A stretch of 64,000 nt of DNA from Strigops habroptila (lineage: Eukaryota; Chordata; Aves; Psittaciformes; Psittacidae), in contig NC_044277.2 in NCBI RefSeq assembly GCF_004027225.2, positions 28,906,995 through 28,970,994 on the forward strand, given 5' to 3'. The position numbers and the translations under genes are program-made. The notes beneath the pieces are model-generated. The model was not told the origin of the DNA. It worked only from the letters and a program-made list of their open reading frames with translations, and did no database searches. Below are positions 1 through 14,799 of the stretch, one piece after another. The number at the start of each line of letters is the position of its first letter. Within the stretch, counting starts at the first letter, position 1.

Positions 1-548
1 TATTATGGTAGCTAAAGCTGTCTGTTTTGATAGTAAATTTTAGACAAATGACAAGCTATCTAGACAGGCAGGAAGAGAAGAAAGAGAAGATGGCCAATTA
101 TTCTTTAAAATTTCAATAAGCTTTCTTTTCTTTATTTACAGGAAGGTGGGATTGAGGAAATATACAAGAAGATAAACAAAACACAGGGCCTGAGAGTCAC
201 TTGGATGTCTTTATGATCAGTTGCCCTCAGAAATAAGAACTCACCTGGATTTGAACAGACCATTACTCTGGCCTCAGCACCCTTGTGCTGATTTGCAGAA
301 GGTGCAAATCCAACACCTGACACAAAGGGAAAGGCAACAAAGGGTGAGATTTCCCTGCTGTCAGGCTCCTCTCATTTACTGTAACTTCAAAGTTACAGCA
401 AGCACTCTGAAGATGGCTGGGAAGGTTTTTCAGGCAGGAAGTTCTGAGTAAGATCGATGTAGAGTGAGATCAGTATATTTGAATTTAAAAGCAGTGGTGC
501 AGCATACCTGCAGGTAAGGAGAAAAGTGTATCAGAGAAGGAACGCTGG

Positions 549-630
549 AATCATAGAATCATAGAATAGTAAGGGTTGGAAAAGACCTTAAGATCATCTA
601 GTTTCAACCCCCCTGCCATGCGGATAAGGG
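549..630 (-). mobile_element. CR1 LINE 3' end fragment
   Basis: The left edge shows two copies of the CATAGAAT octamer, the reverse complement of the CR1 3' terminal repeat. It is followed by the CR1-like GGTTGGAAAAGACCTTAAGATCATCTAG segment (about 576-601) and AACCCCCCTGCCATG. The element therefore lies on the minus strand and is cut short after about 80 bp. The 79-codon frame starting here is repeat-derived. Confidence 0.85.
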
Positions 631-3600
631 TCAATTTATACACAAGGGCTTCCATCACAGATGCTTATAACCCTTTCGGAGTTTTTTGGAGTGGCTTCAC
701 AGCACTCACCAGTCTAAAGGAAAGAATAGAGCAAACTCCTGATGATGCACATTTTATGCACCAGGTAATCTTGAGTGAAAGTGATACTGGTGTCTGTCAC
801 CAGTTATTCTGGTAATGGCCTACTCTTAGTTCTTGGAGACTCACAGAAACCACTTTCACTCTCAGCTTACACAGTGATATCGTAGACAAGTAGGAATAGT
901 AATAAGCAGTTAGTCCACCCCTTCCTGTGACACCTTTCATGATCTGTTCTTAAGCCTCTCTAAGGAGAAGGCTTCCACACCACTAAGTTCCTATCTCAGT
1001 GAGAATAATCAGGATCATACAATTTTATAGCTGTAAGAGAAAATATTTATCATGAGAAATGATTTGGCAGAAACATTTAACCTCATCCTGAAATGTGGAA
1101 CGAGAAAAACTCATTGTTGGAGACAGCTCAGTTACACCTGATGGATAATAGGCCTTGGAAAAATTTATGGGGAAAAAAAAAAAAAAAGAAGGGCATGAAG
1201 CAATTTTACCTGAAAGAGGATGCAGTCCTTAAAGAGAAAATATTATTTTCACAATAATGTCTTTCAAACTTTTTTAATTTTATTTTATTTTTTTTTATTT
1301 TTTTTTTTTTTTTTAGTTATTAATTGAAAACAGCTCACCCTGTCAACAGATAAGCAACTCATCAGTGCAATACACGACAGTTGCATTTCACGGACACTGA
1401 GTTAGTCCTGGAGGGAGGTAAAACATTAGTGTGAGAGAATTTCTGAAGATTGGATGTTGGACTATATTGAATTCCTATTCAGTAGAGAAAATGATTGGCC
1501 AAGGTGGGAAACACATATCTGGGTTTTAAGAGAATAGCCTGGATAAAAATAAAAAGAAGAGACCAGGAGCAGGCCTAAGGGATGGAGAGTACACTTCAGG
1601 ATCCTCTTTTAAGAAGGAAACTAAGAAAAAGCCAAAAAGACATAGGCAAGGAACAGAGATACAGAAATGCCGTACAAAGAGCCTTGACAAAGAGAAGTCA
1701 TGGAGCCTGAAGAAGAGCACATCTCTGTGGGATGCTATGAACCACAAAAGCAAGGAAGAAAAATTCCAACCAAGTAAAAACATCTCAGAGATGGGACAAT
1801 GTAGAAAGTCTAGAGGGACAGAGAGGAGCCTGGTGGAGCAAATGGAGCAAATTTTAGCTGCTTACTTCAGATCCTCCAGGCCTACAGTAGAACCAATGGT
1901 CACATTCTCCAAAAAGGCATGAAAGAAGGAGGAAACTTGTGGTTGGAGACCAAGGAGCAAACCAGGACATGAGGCAGGGACTGGAAGAACCAGTGATTAG
2001 CTGAGGTAAGCTTGATGGACTGTGGGACTTTTTATCTTGGTAATCATGGGAGAGCTGAGTGTGACATGCCTGATTCACAGGCATTACCACTGACAAGTAA
2101 GAGCAAGGGTCTACAGGAAAGTTGCAGAAGATACAGCCTGATATGCCATGACCATCAGGAAGCAAAGCAATAGGCCAGATTCTTCCAGCTGAGATCACTT
2201 GCAAAACCATCTGAAAAAATCCCTAACTGAGGAAAATGTCAGGGTCCTCAATTCCTATTGAAATCTTCTATGAACTTCTTGTGTGTAAGAAAAAAACAGG
2301 ATGTTAAATATAGAAGACAAAATACCTACTTTGAAGTATTGCGCAAGATCTTTTAGAGAGAAGCTAAAAATCAACATCTGACATTACCTAGGAAATTAAT
2401 TGTTCTATATTTTAATTTATTATTATGAAGAAGAATGGCTACATTTTGGCTACCATGGTATATTGTATCATTTCCCTCTGAACAAAGTTTCATCTCCCTT
2501 GTTTGTGTCCAAAACCAGTAATGCCTTCAGCAAGGTGTTGTCAAAGACCCCAAAAATATTCCATTCAGCTGACACTTCTGCAAGCAAACCAGGATATTTC
2601 CTTCTCAGTGATTCATTGATGTAAGCCTTCTCACATTCCCTGCAAACATGAAATTTAATTTGCTTCTCATCAATGAAAAGATCAGATGGCAAAAAGGCAA
2701 ACATGCTTGAAAAGATTTAGTATGTACTGGTAAGAGAGGAAATCGTTAGGAAACTGATAGTTCCTTGTGTTAATGATGTGTCCCAAAAAAAATGCATCTA
2801 TTATATTCACTATTCTTCCATGAGAGCATTTTTAGAACATTTATTCTGAGCAGATCAACAATATTTAGAAAAAACATGCATTGTATTTGTTCATTTTTGT
2901 CCCAGGCTTTCACTTCACAATGGGCGGCATGAGGGGTTTCCTGAGTTCAACATTTGCTTTCCAGATTTGTGAGATTCAGATAGCTTGGAGCCATGATGTA
3001 ATCTTAACAGTTTCCCCCTATTCTCCATTAGGCAATCCCAGTGCTCTGGGAGTATTGTTCCGTATTGATAACCCCCTTGAGAAGACTTCAGTGAAAGCCC
3101 AGTGGCTGTGGTGATATGAAACTGTGGAGAGACACAATGCTCCTCAGCATGGGGACATCATCAAGGATGAGATGCTCCTGACTTGCAGCAAGACAGCAGT
3201 AAGAACCTTGACACAGGGACCAGGGCTGCATGGACATGCCAGGGAAATGAAGCAGGAGTAGATTACCTCTTAATTCCTGAAGACCAACCACTGTGACTAC
3301 ATGAAGCATGTTATCTCTTCCAATGAAAACAAAAATGAAAGCCATGCCACTCCTTTACCAGATAGGTGAAGAGTGTCGTACATTTATGCGTATGTGGAAA
3401 AACGTGTGGAAATGTGGAAAAAATACGAGGCCCATTTACCAGCTTCATTCAAGTGTCATCAAAACCTGGTTACTGAAGAGCAGCATGATATACTTTCTTT
3501 TGGGGTGTGTGCCTCCTTTTAAAGGGTTGCCCGAGATTGAGCTATGTCTGCTTCAAGTTCTTGGCTTCTCCTCAGTTTCACTTTTATTTGATTTCGCTCA

Positions 3601-6600
3601 GTTTTAGAGTACTTTTCATCAGTGAGGCTTTTTGACAGGCCGTTTAAGTAGCACTGCTCAGTATTCCGTTCAAAGATAGCATAGTGTTAGATGTCAGTTT
3701 ACCTCTATTCTTTGCCAAGTGGAATTAATTTGCCCTAACCTTGTTAGCCTTGGTGGAAGTTGTCCAGGTATAATCTAGTAATTTGTGGTCTCTTTATAAT
3801 AAACAGAGAAAACCAGAAATAGCTGGGGACAACTGATCCCATTTGCAGGCGGCTGCGTAGGGCTGGTGGGATTCCTGTCCACTGCCCATAGAGGGAGCCT
3901 CGGTGACGGTGCTGAACTCATGCTAAGGCAGTTTCTGTGTCTGCAGTTGGATGAAATACATTTCCACCTTGAATATCATTTTGATCCACCCTCCTGAATC
4001 GCAGCTGGGGCATGAAGCTGCTTATTAATATCTGTTAATAAAAGCTGTTAGAATATCTAGCCTTCTTTGCTGATGAAACAAAACAGAAAAGGTCATCTGA
4101 TACTTGCTTTAAATAGGCCAAGGGTCACAAGAGATAAGATAAAATATAGTCATCAACTTATAGCAGCATTCTCTTGCCCAGCCTACTATTTCCAAGTGCA
4201 TTGCAAAAGTCTAAGATTTTCATAATCAGGTCGCAGATGACTAAAATTGGTTACAAAGGTTAATGCCTAGGACAGCTCTTATTGGTAGTGAGTCTCAATT
4301 CATAGAGTATTTTCACTGCTGCTGCACTAACAAAATGTCATCGTAGAGTAATTCCTATCACTATGGGAATCTATTATTGTTAGATTTCTTACCAACTAAA
4401 ACAATGCTCAACTTGGGAATGAAGACTCTTTTTCATTAACAAAATACAGCAACTATTTCTGACTCACTATCTTCTTTCCTGCAATAAAACCTTGCCATAT
4501 TTCGACAGCATTTTGCAAAGTAGCCTTGACATATAATTGTCATAATGATCACTGTGTTTTAGCAGGGACCTCCTCCTTGGTGTCAGCTTTTCAGAGACGC
4601 ATCCATCCACCCTTCGACTCACGCTGGTGCAGTTGGTGAAGATATCTGTCTTTGGTGAAATTCTCTGAGGATTTGTTAGTTAGTGGGGCAAAGCAAAAGC
4701 AGGAGGAATGTAACATAGCTGGAACTATTTTACAGAAGCACCATTAAATTCAGAGTTGTATCTTGTTTGTTGCTTTAAAGGAGAGAAATTTTTCCTGGTC
4801 AGTATTTGGACATCGGTATCTGTAATTCCAAAGGAGGTGGTAGGTGCTTTGATTACATGCTTCCTATGACAGGCAAAATTTAGGCAAATTAACTTTACTG
4901 TTTCTACAACAAACTGAGGCTATTTACTTGCATGATAGCTTGATAAGGACATCATAAGGTTCGCAACTGTATATACACTGTATATATGCATGCCATGTAC
5001 CCATCAGCCATCAAATCTGACTTCTCCCTAGGGCAGTGAACCTCTGTTCTTCCAGTTACCCCAATGCACTGTTGGAAACACCTCTGTTGGAAACACCAGA
5101 GAAATGACGATAGAGAGGAAAAAGGACAGACCATGACCCAGGGTGCACCTTATTTCAAGGTGAAAAGAGAAAAGCTGATGGAATAGAACGGGCAGAGAGT
5201 GTAGGAGAATGGGGAGAAGGGATTTCTCCTTCAGCTCCTGTGGCAAGTGAGGACTAAGTTTTTGCTTCCCCCTCCAGGAGCAGTTATCCTTTACCCACCC
5301 TACCTAGGGTGTCCCTTTGCAGCAGAAGCACAAGGAGCATTTGAAATATTTCAGCACAACAGATACAAAATGGGGATACTAGAACACATTGCAAAACACT
5401 GAAGGACTTGCAAAGTTACATAGCTTGTTGGGCTCTGTAGATGTTAGCAAAGGCTCTCACATTTCAAAGACACATTTCAGTTTCTCGGACGAGATTACAG
5501 CAGCCCATAATCTTTAAACTAATCCATATGAACAGACTTGAAGCTCCTAGGGTGTGTCTTTGCCAATTCGTTTAAAGGCTCAGCACATGGTGTGGTACAG
5601 TTTGCTGCGAAGCACAAAGAAGTTGGTTAGTGAAGAAGAACCTCTAGAAGCAGAAGATACAAAGCAGAAAGCAAAAACTACATCAATCTAAATTTATTTT
5701 AACCTATATACACAGTAAAATGTTTTTTTATGTTAAAAAAAAAAAAGCCACTATATTTTTTAGCACAGAGTTGGATCATGCATTGAGGCATTGTTCTATT
5801 TGCCATAAAGATCTTCCTTTTCTAGGCTCCATTCTGTTACTTGAGAGTTGTTTATTCATATATATTAAAAGCATATGGAACTATAGAAAAGGATTGAGGA
5901 GGCAGGCCTGTCCTGTTAACAGGCAGAGGAAGCAGGCTGCCATCCTTCACTCTTTCTTTGCTTCGGTGCCACACTGCTCTGCTCACCAGATGAAATTGTA
6001 AGAGTAGTACTTCCTGCAGGATGTCCCAAAGGACATCTCCATCTGGATGTGCTATAGTGCTTTGAATGCAAGCAAGGCAACTAATAACATTACAGTAAAT
6101 GTTCCTGCACTCATTTCGTTTCCTGAGACAAACACAACTTTTTGTCTGTCTTTTTCCTAAAGAACACGGCAAATCTCATTGAGAAACATTTCTACATTTC
6201 TACATTCTAAATTCTACATTTCGTTGTAAGTAAGACTTTTTTTCAATTCCCAGTGACATTCTTTCTTGGACATTCAAAATGGAGACAGTCTACACTTCTC
6301 CCTCCCCAAATGTTCCCTCAGGAACACTCTGTACTTTCCCTTAACTGTTCACTACGTTCACTGCAGCATAGCTGCAAAAAATGGCTCAACTTTGCATCTG
6401 GATTTCCAATCAGTCACAAATCCATGGCTGCTTTCCCAGACAGAGAGCAATTAAGTGAAAACTGTAAAACCCATTACCAAAACCGCTGAAAACATCAGTT
6501 CACTCAAACAAAATTCAGTTCTCAGTATTTCTCAGCCTAAACTTTTAGGACTAAACTGGGTTTTTATAAACACTTAGGGAGAAATCAATCCCAAGTTCAC

Positions 6601-8070
6601 CTGCTGCTTCTTTCCCTCTCCCCTCTAACTCACTAGTATTGCATTCCATTTTTTAAATTTTGCTTTGTTTATGTCTTACTTCCACTTGATCCATGAACTG
6701 AATTGATTTCAGAAGAGACTTTAGCTATCAGGTAACCTAGCAGGGACAGCTGTTAGCCTCCATCCTTCACAGACCAGTAAAATTCAAGAGCTGCTGCTTT
6801 GTATCAGCTGCCTCACTGGAAATGACAAAGTACTTTTTGTCTCTTCACGCTTGTTAATAGGATTAGCACAGAAATGCATAGTTTGGCTAACACAACCCTG
6901 TAATGTGGTCAAAATAATTGTTTTCTAGAATTACATACTGGCCTGTTCTTAAAAAGAGAAAAACACTTGAACTATTTCACACTCTTTTCATGCATTTTTC
7001 TCTAAGTAGGTATGCACTTGCCTGATTTATCCTGAGTTTTTTGCTAAGGATCCACTATACTCTAGAAAACCAAGTGTACTAGTGGATTCAATACCCCTGC
7101 AGGGTGCAGAATTAAGATAACAGTTCAATTCTAGAGAACCTAGCTGCCTTCATTGTTTTTCAATGCAGCTTTTGCAAAGAATGTAATAGTTCTTTGCCTT
7201 TCTATTCCTGTTAAATAATCTGCAGGAAAGGCCGCGTTCCAGCAACACTCTTCTGAACACATTGTAGAGAAGAGAATAAACTTATTTCTCTCCGTAAATA
7301 TCCCCAATAGACGAAGATGACATCTGTATGATGCAATGTTCCAATTCTGTCCATTAAACCATCTCTGAGAAGCTCTGTTAAGGTTTCAAAATCCTAAGTA
7401 ACCTCAAAAACCCTGTCAATCAACCAGCTGCAAAACAAAATGGTTCACCAAATGTTACCAAGGCAAGACTTTTTTCTTTGTGTTTATACTTGATCTGTCT
7501 TGCAAAACACATGCTATATGTACCACTCCTCCTGTAACTTCAACATCAAGCCCATAAGTTCTGCAGTAATTGAAGTGGAGGTACTAGTGAATAAAAATCT
7601 CTATAAAACCCTATCATCTTCTATTCATAGCACTGCAACCAACTTTCTGGGAACGTCACTAACTAGCATTCCTTATACCACTTCCCTACCTATAAAAGAG
7701 TGACAGTGACGAAATTTTAATAAAACACTAAGACCAAAAGAACTACACAAGCAGCAAGGTATAACTACAGAGTGATATAGATAACATGAAGAAAGATATC
7801 CAGACTTCCAGCTGTAGTGTGGCTTGAACTTTTTCTTTCAGTCAGAGAGTTGTAAAAAGTGGGAACAATTTTAGTGGGATTGATTGTAGTAAAGCTTACA
7901 AAGGCAGAATAAGGATTAGGTTTAATTTTTGATACTGATAATTTACTATAATCTCAAAAAATGTGCATCAGTTAAGCACCAGCATATCATGAAATATCTC
8001 CATCTATAGTTTTCCTAAGATTATTTGGCTCCTAAATATGGCCTAAAATAGGCATAATACTAATTTGCTT
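631..8070. other. Intergenic, no gene recognised
   Basis: This is AT-rich DNA with short chance frames (maximum 118 codons). It includes a T-rich run at 1271-1315, a 15-A run at 1173-1187 and a small tandem duplication at 5069. A minus frame at 2468-2704 has a CxxC segment but no full zinc finger. I saw no exon with a recognisable product. Confidence 0.7.
5069..5097. repeat. Short 15-bp-period tandem duplication
   Basis: CTGTTGGAAACACC occurs at 5069-5082 and again at 5084-5097. Confidence 0.85.
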
Positions 8071-8073
8071 AGT

Positions 8074-8330
8074 ACGGAGGTGTCAAACCTCAAACCAATC
8101 AACTAGATCTGGCTTGACAAACTGGTTAAACTGGACCAGCTCTTCCTGCTCGCTTTCCCAAAGCACCCACAGTGATAGGAGGGGACGGTTCTGTAGTGCC
8201 AAACTGGTCTGGCAGAACCAGCTAGCCTTGGCCACCAGCCTTCCACCTCCAGGACCCATGGTTCCTCCCATCATAGAATACATCTGTGAATGGACTGAAT
8301 TCATTGCTCATAAAATGGCAGCCTTCCCCT
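8074..8330. mobile_element. Possible old DNA transposon fragment
   Basis: GGAGGTGTCAAACCTCAAACC near 8076-8096 resembles the GGGGTGTCAAACTCA start of widespread hAT-type repeats. It is followed by GATCTGGC and repeated AACTGG segments, where such repeats carry GGCC-type runs. The identity is uncertain and the right edge is a guess. The small frames here on both strands are likely repeat-derived. Confidence 0.3.
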
Positions 8331-11300
8331 GGCTCTTTTCCTAGGGGCTTCTTGGAAGTGGTTAAAAAGCCAGCAGAAACAAGAAGTACTCACCTGTTTC
8401 AAGAGTTATATTTGCCTAAATTCAAGTCTTCAGGACATTGCAATGCCAGGAGGAGATGAGGTGAACAACCATGTGCTTGTACGGCCTGCTCTATGAAGAT
8501 TAGGTGTAGGGACTTAGTCTGTCATCTATTTTACTATTGTTGTTTGCATTGTATTTGTCTTTAATTAAAAGACAGCACATCCATTAGATGTAATCAGACA
8601 CAATTTCAGCACTTAGTCCAGAAATTGTATAAATTATACAACTAACGTGCAAACCAATACAAAAAAATTTGTAGGCCTTTAAATGCAGAAGAGGAGACAA
8701 AGGAGTCTAAGCACATAAAAATAGGGTGGATATAACCACTTAAAGCATGTCCTAATCGTTCAAGCAATTGAAAAAATAAAAAAATATATTCTTCTTTACA
8801 TTTCTACTTTAAATGGTATTTGTTCACCTCAATATATATTTTCCACTGATGTGGGAGAAATATGCAGAAAATGAACAGTTGCAGGCTTTGTGGTTGTAAG
8901 GATCCATATGAGGCTGTAAAACTCGGTGTGATGACATCTCCCCATGTAGGCAGCACAGGAATATATAGCTAGAGTAAGCTTTTGTACCCATCTGGTCCCT
9001 TTTCAGCTTTTCTATTGATTCACAAAGCATCCTTCATGCCACTATTGAAGACTGCATTCTGTAGGTTGGTGACACTGTGGCTGGACCCCTCTATTCACAG
9101 TCTAGCACTGTCTTTGCCCCATTTTACTATCTCACATGGTCAGATGGCTGGGCTACTGCAGCACATCTAGCTAAATCAGTAAAAGGCTGAACAGAAGAAA
9201 GAAGTGTTTAATAACTCATTACTAGTATGAACACCTGCTTGGGTTTCTGAAGAAATTAAATTTCTAAAAGGGCTGAATTTTCATGCACATTCGTTTATGT
9301 AAGTCTTATTAAAAGGGCTCGTCCCTGTCCTCTGAGGCAGAAGGAGAGAACGAAATAAAAGTGCTCTGAAGAGGTATTATATCTGTTCTAAAAGGACAGC
9401 ATTCAGCATTCTTGACTTTGATGCCTTTTGAAATGCTGAGATCCCCAGATGCACATTCTTCCTTCAGAGATTACATTCCCCTTGGAGCAACAAGCATACA
9501 GCAGCTGTCTTCTTTCCATCAGCAAATACTGTACCAGACTTGCTGGATGAAGACTTTTGCTCTCTGACGCAGTGCTGTGAAAGAACAAACCATGCCGATG
9601 TGGGTACTCCCATTCAGGGCAGTAAAGGGCAAGGAACTGTGGATTACAGCTTTGTTCACACTACTGTAAAAGTAGTTGGTTTTGATCTCTTGTGGTCTCA
9701 TGAGCAAAAATTATGGCTGCTTCTCCCTCGCCTACTTATCCTTTAATCCACCAAGCAGATGTGCTAAGCAATTCAGAGAAAACTGCTTTGCAAAATTCAA
9801 AATTTGGGTCATGCAACAGTCCGTGCTGATGAATGTAGCATTTTTATCGTCTGCAACACTTTAATTTCTAAGGTCTTTAGTCTTTTCAGAACATTGATTT
9901 GGCATGTTAGGTGCCTTTAATATACGCATTTGGAACAAGGACATACACAAGTCCATTTTTCTCCTTTCTTCCCATACCCATTTTGCATGATCCATGTAAA
10001 TGCTGGACAAAACCACATGCCTATCATTCAGGGCACCCTAGGGAAGGTTCTGCCAAAGGGAGACAGCTGCAACTTTTGTGGAAATGTGGAAACAACTGTA
10101 GACGGAGTAGGTGTCAGGAGAGCTTTCTCAGCCAAAATGCTTCCCAAGGCTCCTGCTGAGGCAGGGAGGCTCTGCACCACTTCCAGCAGAGCCGGTACCA
10201 CGCCACGCGCTGCTGACTCAGGGCTGAGGCTCATCTCCAGCAGCCTCTCACCTGGCTGATGCAATCACACTGTACTTTCAAATCTTTTCAACCACTTGCC
10301 TTTCACCTGGGAGTTGCATGCAACACCGAGTGTGCACTACAGGGGCCTTGGGTAATTTTATTTCAGGTTGTGAAATCTTGGCTATTAGGCAATGATAAAT
10401 ACACTTTAAGCCCCTTTATCTCACTGCTTCAAGAAGTGAAAGCATGTCTGCAAGCATATCTCAATCACATCTCCAAAATGAGGCTTTTTCACAGCCTGTT
10501 TTGAATAGCACTAACTTATATCCCTGGAAAATCATGTCCCCAAGTATCTTCTCCACTGACATGTTCCTGCAAGAGGTTATAGTCCCATCTCATGGGCCTA
10601 GCAATCTATATTTATACCAAGAATATTTTAAATAGGCTTTGAAAGCAGTTCCTTTATCATAATACCGTCATCATGAATATGGCCACAATGCAAGACCAAA
10701 GTCTTTAGTTACCATGTTTTCAAAAGACCATGTAATCCTTCCAGAAAAAGAAAAAAAAAGTGACATACAGACATATGAGTGTGATCAAAAAGTCTTAAGA
10801 AGTACCATTCCCTCTTCTTTTGGGGCCCCCTGATCTCTTCTCTTTACCTCTTCTATCTATATCTCCCCTGCTTTTTTTTTCTGCTTATGCAGAAAATGAG
10901 TCAGAACACAGACAGCCCTTGAGGTTTTTTTAAAGAACACTTTGAAGCATGACTTTAAAGCATGGAAAACTACAGTATTTCAGTAGGAAGGTGAAAGCAA
11001 ATTTAACATAACACCTTCCTGGCAAAGAACTGAAGTGCCAGATGTAATGCAAAGTGAAGCATCACACTGCTTTTTACTTCAAGGTCCTATCCTGTTCTCT
11101 TCTACTGCCATATGTTCCCCCCTCATGATACATACCTGTTAGACTCCTGGTATCTGTATTCAACTATTTTGTGGGTCAGCCCCCTTGGGTCCTTTTCTTC
11201 TGTGTGCTTCAGTCTATGCTCAACTCTAAATAACCTGCTCTAATATCACTCCTGCAACAATATCCTTCCAGGTGCCATTTCAGTGTGTTATTTACATTCT

Positions 11301-14130
11301 CATTTAAATTATGGATTATACACAGTTCAAAATGCTTTCCTTTCAGCTTCACCAAAGTAGCGCTAAATTTAAGTGGTGGGATTTATCCTAGACATTCATT
11401 TTGAAGGCACAAAGGTGGAGGACAGAATGTTAATCTGAAGACACAAAGGCCACTCCTTAACCCAATGGACAATTTAGACCAAGACAGAGATTGCAATCTC
11501 AGCCCTTCTCCAGAGAGATCATTGAAATTAACAGGATACCTTTATGAAGTAGGCTGCCCGAATTATAGCCACAGTAGTGCCACAGTACAGGGTAATAAGC
11601 CAACACATGTTGTGCAGAGTCAGTCCAGAACAGGCCACAGAAAAACTTATTACTGTTGCAAATTTACTATTGTTCCAATTGCACGTGGCTTTAGTTTCAC
11701 AATTACAGTAGCCACAATGCCTATAAAGGATTTTGTCTAGATCTGCAGGTCAGCTAGTTGTTCAGATGCTGTACTTTGTGTACATCCTAAAACCATTAAG
11801 CTTGACACCACCCCAAAAAGGGGGGAAAGGTGAGATGAAGGATCTGCCACATGAGGATAGGTGGAAGCTTACTAATGGGGGAGAAAAAAAGAAGAGAGGA
11901 AACCTTAGTCAGAGCAAGAGTGCTAGCCTGGCACCAGCAGGCATTAGTTCCTGATTCTGGTGAGGGATTTGGCCTTTGGACCGTATTAATGGGGCCTTTG
12001 TAAGTGCCAGAGTTCAATTAGTTCATCTAAAAATACCTATTTAAAAAGGAAATTTTTGGCATCAAGTCCTGATACTAAACGGCCCTGCAGCAGGGACTGC
12101 ATCACCAATGACCTGGTGACCCATGTACTGAGGGACACTCAGCTCCCCTGCCAGCTCACCAGCTCCACTAAACACTCAGGCTGGACACCTCTGTGTCCAG
12201 CAATGCCACGCTGCCAATGCCTCTTAAGCCTGCCAAGTGGCGGATTTTCAGAGGCTTATAACTAATGAAATAGAGCCCAGTTTTTATTGGCGAATAAGAT
12301 ATTCTCCTTCAGTGGGGCTTATGTCTGGCTCACTCCATGCTTTTTGATCTTCTGGTGCCAGATTCCCTCCAAAAAACTAAAAGTGAACTTATCATGGAGA
12401 AGTTATTTTCTCATTCTTCCTGTAAAACTCAGCCAACAAACAAGAAATACAATAGTTTTTATTTTTTTGTTTGAAAGCCCAAATTCAAGGCACTTGCAAA
12501 TAGAAAGATGAATGTTTTTGAGAAGCATGAATTGTTCCCATCATGAAAACAGGAGCCTGGAATGGAAATGTGTAAGCAACCACAGGAGTTACTGGTGCTC
12601 CAGTTACATTACAATAAAGCTAGACAGATTTGCTTGTGCATGAATGTAAAATGAAACTGCAAGACAGTATGCATTCTTCTTCTAGATAATTTGTCAGCTA
12701 CCTCAGTACATGTATTATTACCAAAGAAAGGGGATTATAGAAGAAAAAATATACTTTGCTAGTAGATTTGTTTCTCATCCACAGCGAGCATCCTCCGTAC
12801 ACATGCACAAAGTAGCATACCCTGTTTTCCTTTTTCAAAAAAAATTCAACTTTCTTGAGAAAAAGTTACTTTATCAGAAACATGCATGAGATGTTCATTG
12901 ATCTTCCTACTGAAAGAAACCCAATTCTCCGAGCTGTCAGTTCAGACATCAGTTCTAACATTCTTTCCAAGTACATATATAATTTCTCCACATATGTGCA
13001 AGCTACTCATCAACAAGGCTGTTTTGGAAAGAAGCAATCTTAGATAGTATGACAGTGCCTCAGAGCTAGGACTCCAGCTCATTTGGATATGAATGAAAGA
13101 ACTGATAAACAAAATGTTTGATTTGAAATTAAACTACTGAAATAAAGGACAAAAAAAAAAAGCATTTCTATTTGTGGAGGTAAAAGATTACCATTTTATC
13201 ACCTAAAATTAACCTCTGAGTTGCTACCAGAAGTTCATTTACTTACATTAAAATTAAATTTATCCAATTTTATTTGGAAAAAAAAATCAAGATATTTTTT
13301 TTAAATTAAGATACTTAATCTTAATTTTGTTTAATTATATTGTTGCATTTTTTCATTTAGAAATAACATTTTGACATAAGAATGAGGCATCCAAATGTGT
13401 AATGAATGTCTATCTGTGCTCTAGGTGTATAAATCCCTTCATGTTTAGCAGATATCTGACTTGTACAGTTTGTAGAGCCTGTACTGCTGCTTGGCTGACC
13501 AGTGAATAAGTGTTTACTTTAGGTTGAGCTGGACCGCCAGGCTCTACTGACTGGGTTGACTAGAGCCTCTTTTCAACTGATTAAACATAGGCATCCAGCG
13601 CCACCGGAGGTGCCTTGGGTGTCTTCCTGGCCTCCATTTGCCTCCATCAGGCTGCAGGACTTTGGTAGGTCCCACATGGTAACCACCTGCCATATGGAGA
13701 TGACCCAAGTGCCTCCAAAATGGTGCCAAGCACTTGTTGTGTAGGGGCATTCGAGTGAGGAAGAACCCTAAAGCATATGTGGACACCTATGCAAGGCACA
13801 CAAATAGGGGCTCACCTTGCAGGAGCCAGACACAATCTAAATGCGGGATACTTACTCATTCCATACTTCAAGCATCCTATTTTTCTTTAGTAGAGCATTT
13901 TTAAAGGACCTCACTTGATGTTTTTGTGTGTGAAAAAGAGCAAAACCATTTGCCCTTCTGTGAGATTTCCAAATAATTTTGTTCAGCCTTGTAAAAATCA
14001 AGTTAGCAAAAAGCAAAATAATCTAATCAATGTCCCAGGCAAAATTTCCTTTGAGAGTATCTAAATGCTCCAACAGTACAAAGCAGTATAAAATCCCATC
14101 CAGAAATCTTCCTTAAAATTTGCCGTGAAG

Positions 14131-14157
14131 TTCAAATGCATTTTAAATGCATTTGAA
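14131..14157. repeat. 27-bp near-perfect palindrome
   Basis: TTCAAATGCATTT and AAATGCATTTGAA are exact reverse complements separated by one T. Each arm contains ATGCAT. Confidence 0.92.
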
Positions 14158-14333
14158 TGATCCATTGCTGGTTGCTACAAATTCCTGAGCCTTTCCTCAA
14201 AACTATCATAAAGTAAATATTTAACTTTTTAGGCTACTGCCTATCCTATCATTCACACATGCTGTAATAAGACATTGGTTTTGTTTTCTAGCTTGATAGC
14301 CCGTATGATAACAAGAGATGCTTTTAAAACACC

Positions 14334-14356
14334 AAAAAAAAAAAAAAAAAAAAAAA
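14334..14356 (+). repeat. Poly(A) run, 23 bp
   Basis: There are 23 consecutive A. No recognisable retroposed sequence lies immediately 5' of it. Comparable homopolymers occur at 1173-1187 (A), 1271-1315 (T-rich), 16263-16280 (A) and 21133-21154 (T). Confidence 0.8.
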
Positions 14357-14799
14357 GGCATACAGCTCAGTTTACAATGAAATCCCTTTAAGACTGTAAT
14401 CAATTTCAATATGCACCAGGGAGCTTTCAGCCTGTTTTGGAGTCCTGAGACGTGTCTGATCAGTCATCCTCACTTTCATGATCAGAGGCTTAACACGCGG
14501 TTGCAGATGGCTAACTACACAGAAACATGCTCCTTATCAAGGTAGAGTTTCTTCTTACATAAGAGTTAACCAAAAGATCAAATTGAAAGACATGACTGAA
14601 TAGTCCAGGTGCTAAACTGGAAGACAACAGCAGCTTGGAAAGATATTTCCATTTTTTGGCTGGAGAACAAATAATAATGAAAAAGAAAGACTTTTGATAA
14701 TTAGTTGTGTTATTGCAAGTGCTTTTGCTTTTTGTTTGGGTTAGGCTTCTTTAGGAAAAAGTAGTTTTGTCACAAGAACACGTAGGTAATTCAGAACAC

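Noticed and set aside
576-815. 79-codon plus-strand frame
   Set aside because: It begins inside a CR1 3' end fragment, so it is not a gene.
2468-2704. Minus frame with HVCRECEKAY, like half a C2H2 zinc finger
   Set aside because: There is no following paired histidines and no second finger, so it is likely chance or a repeat remnant.
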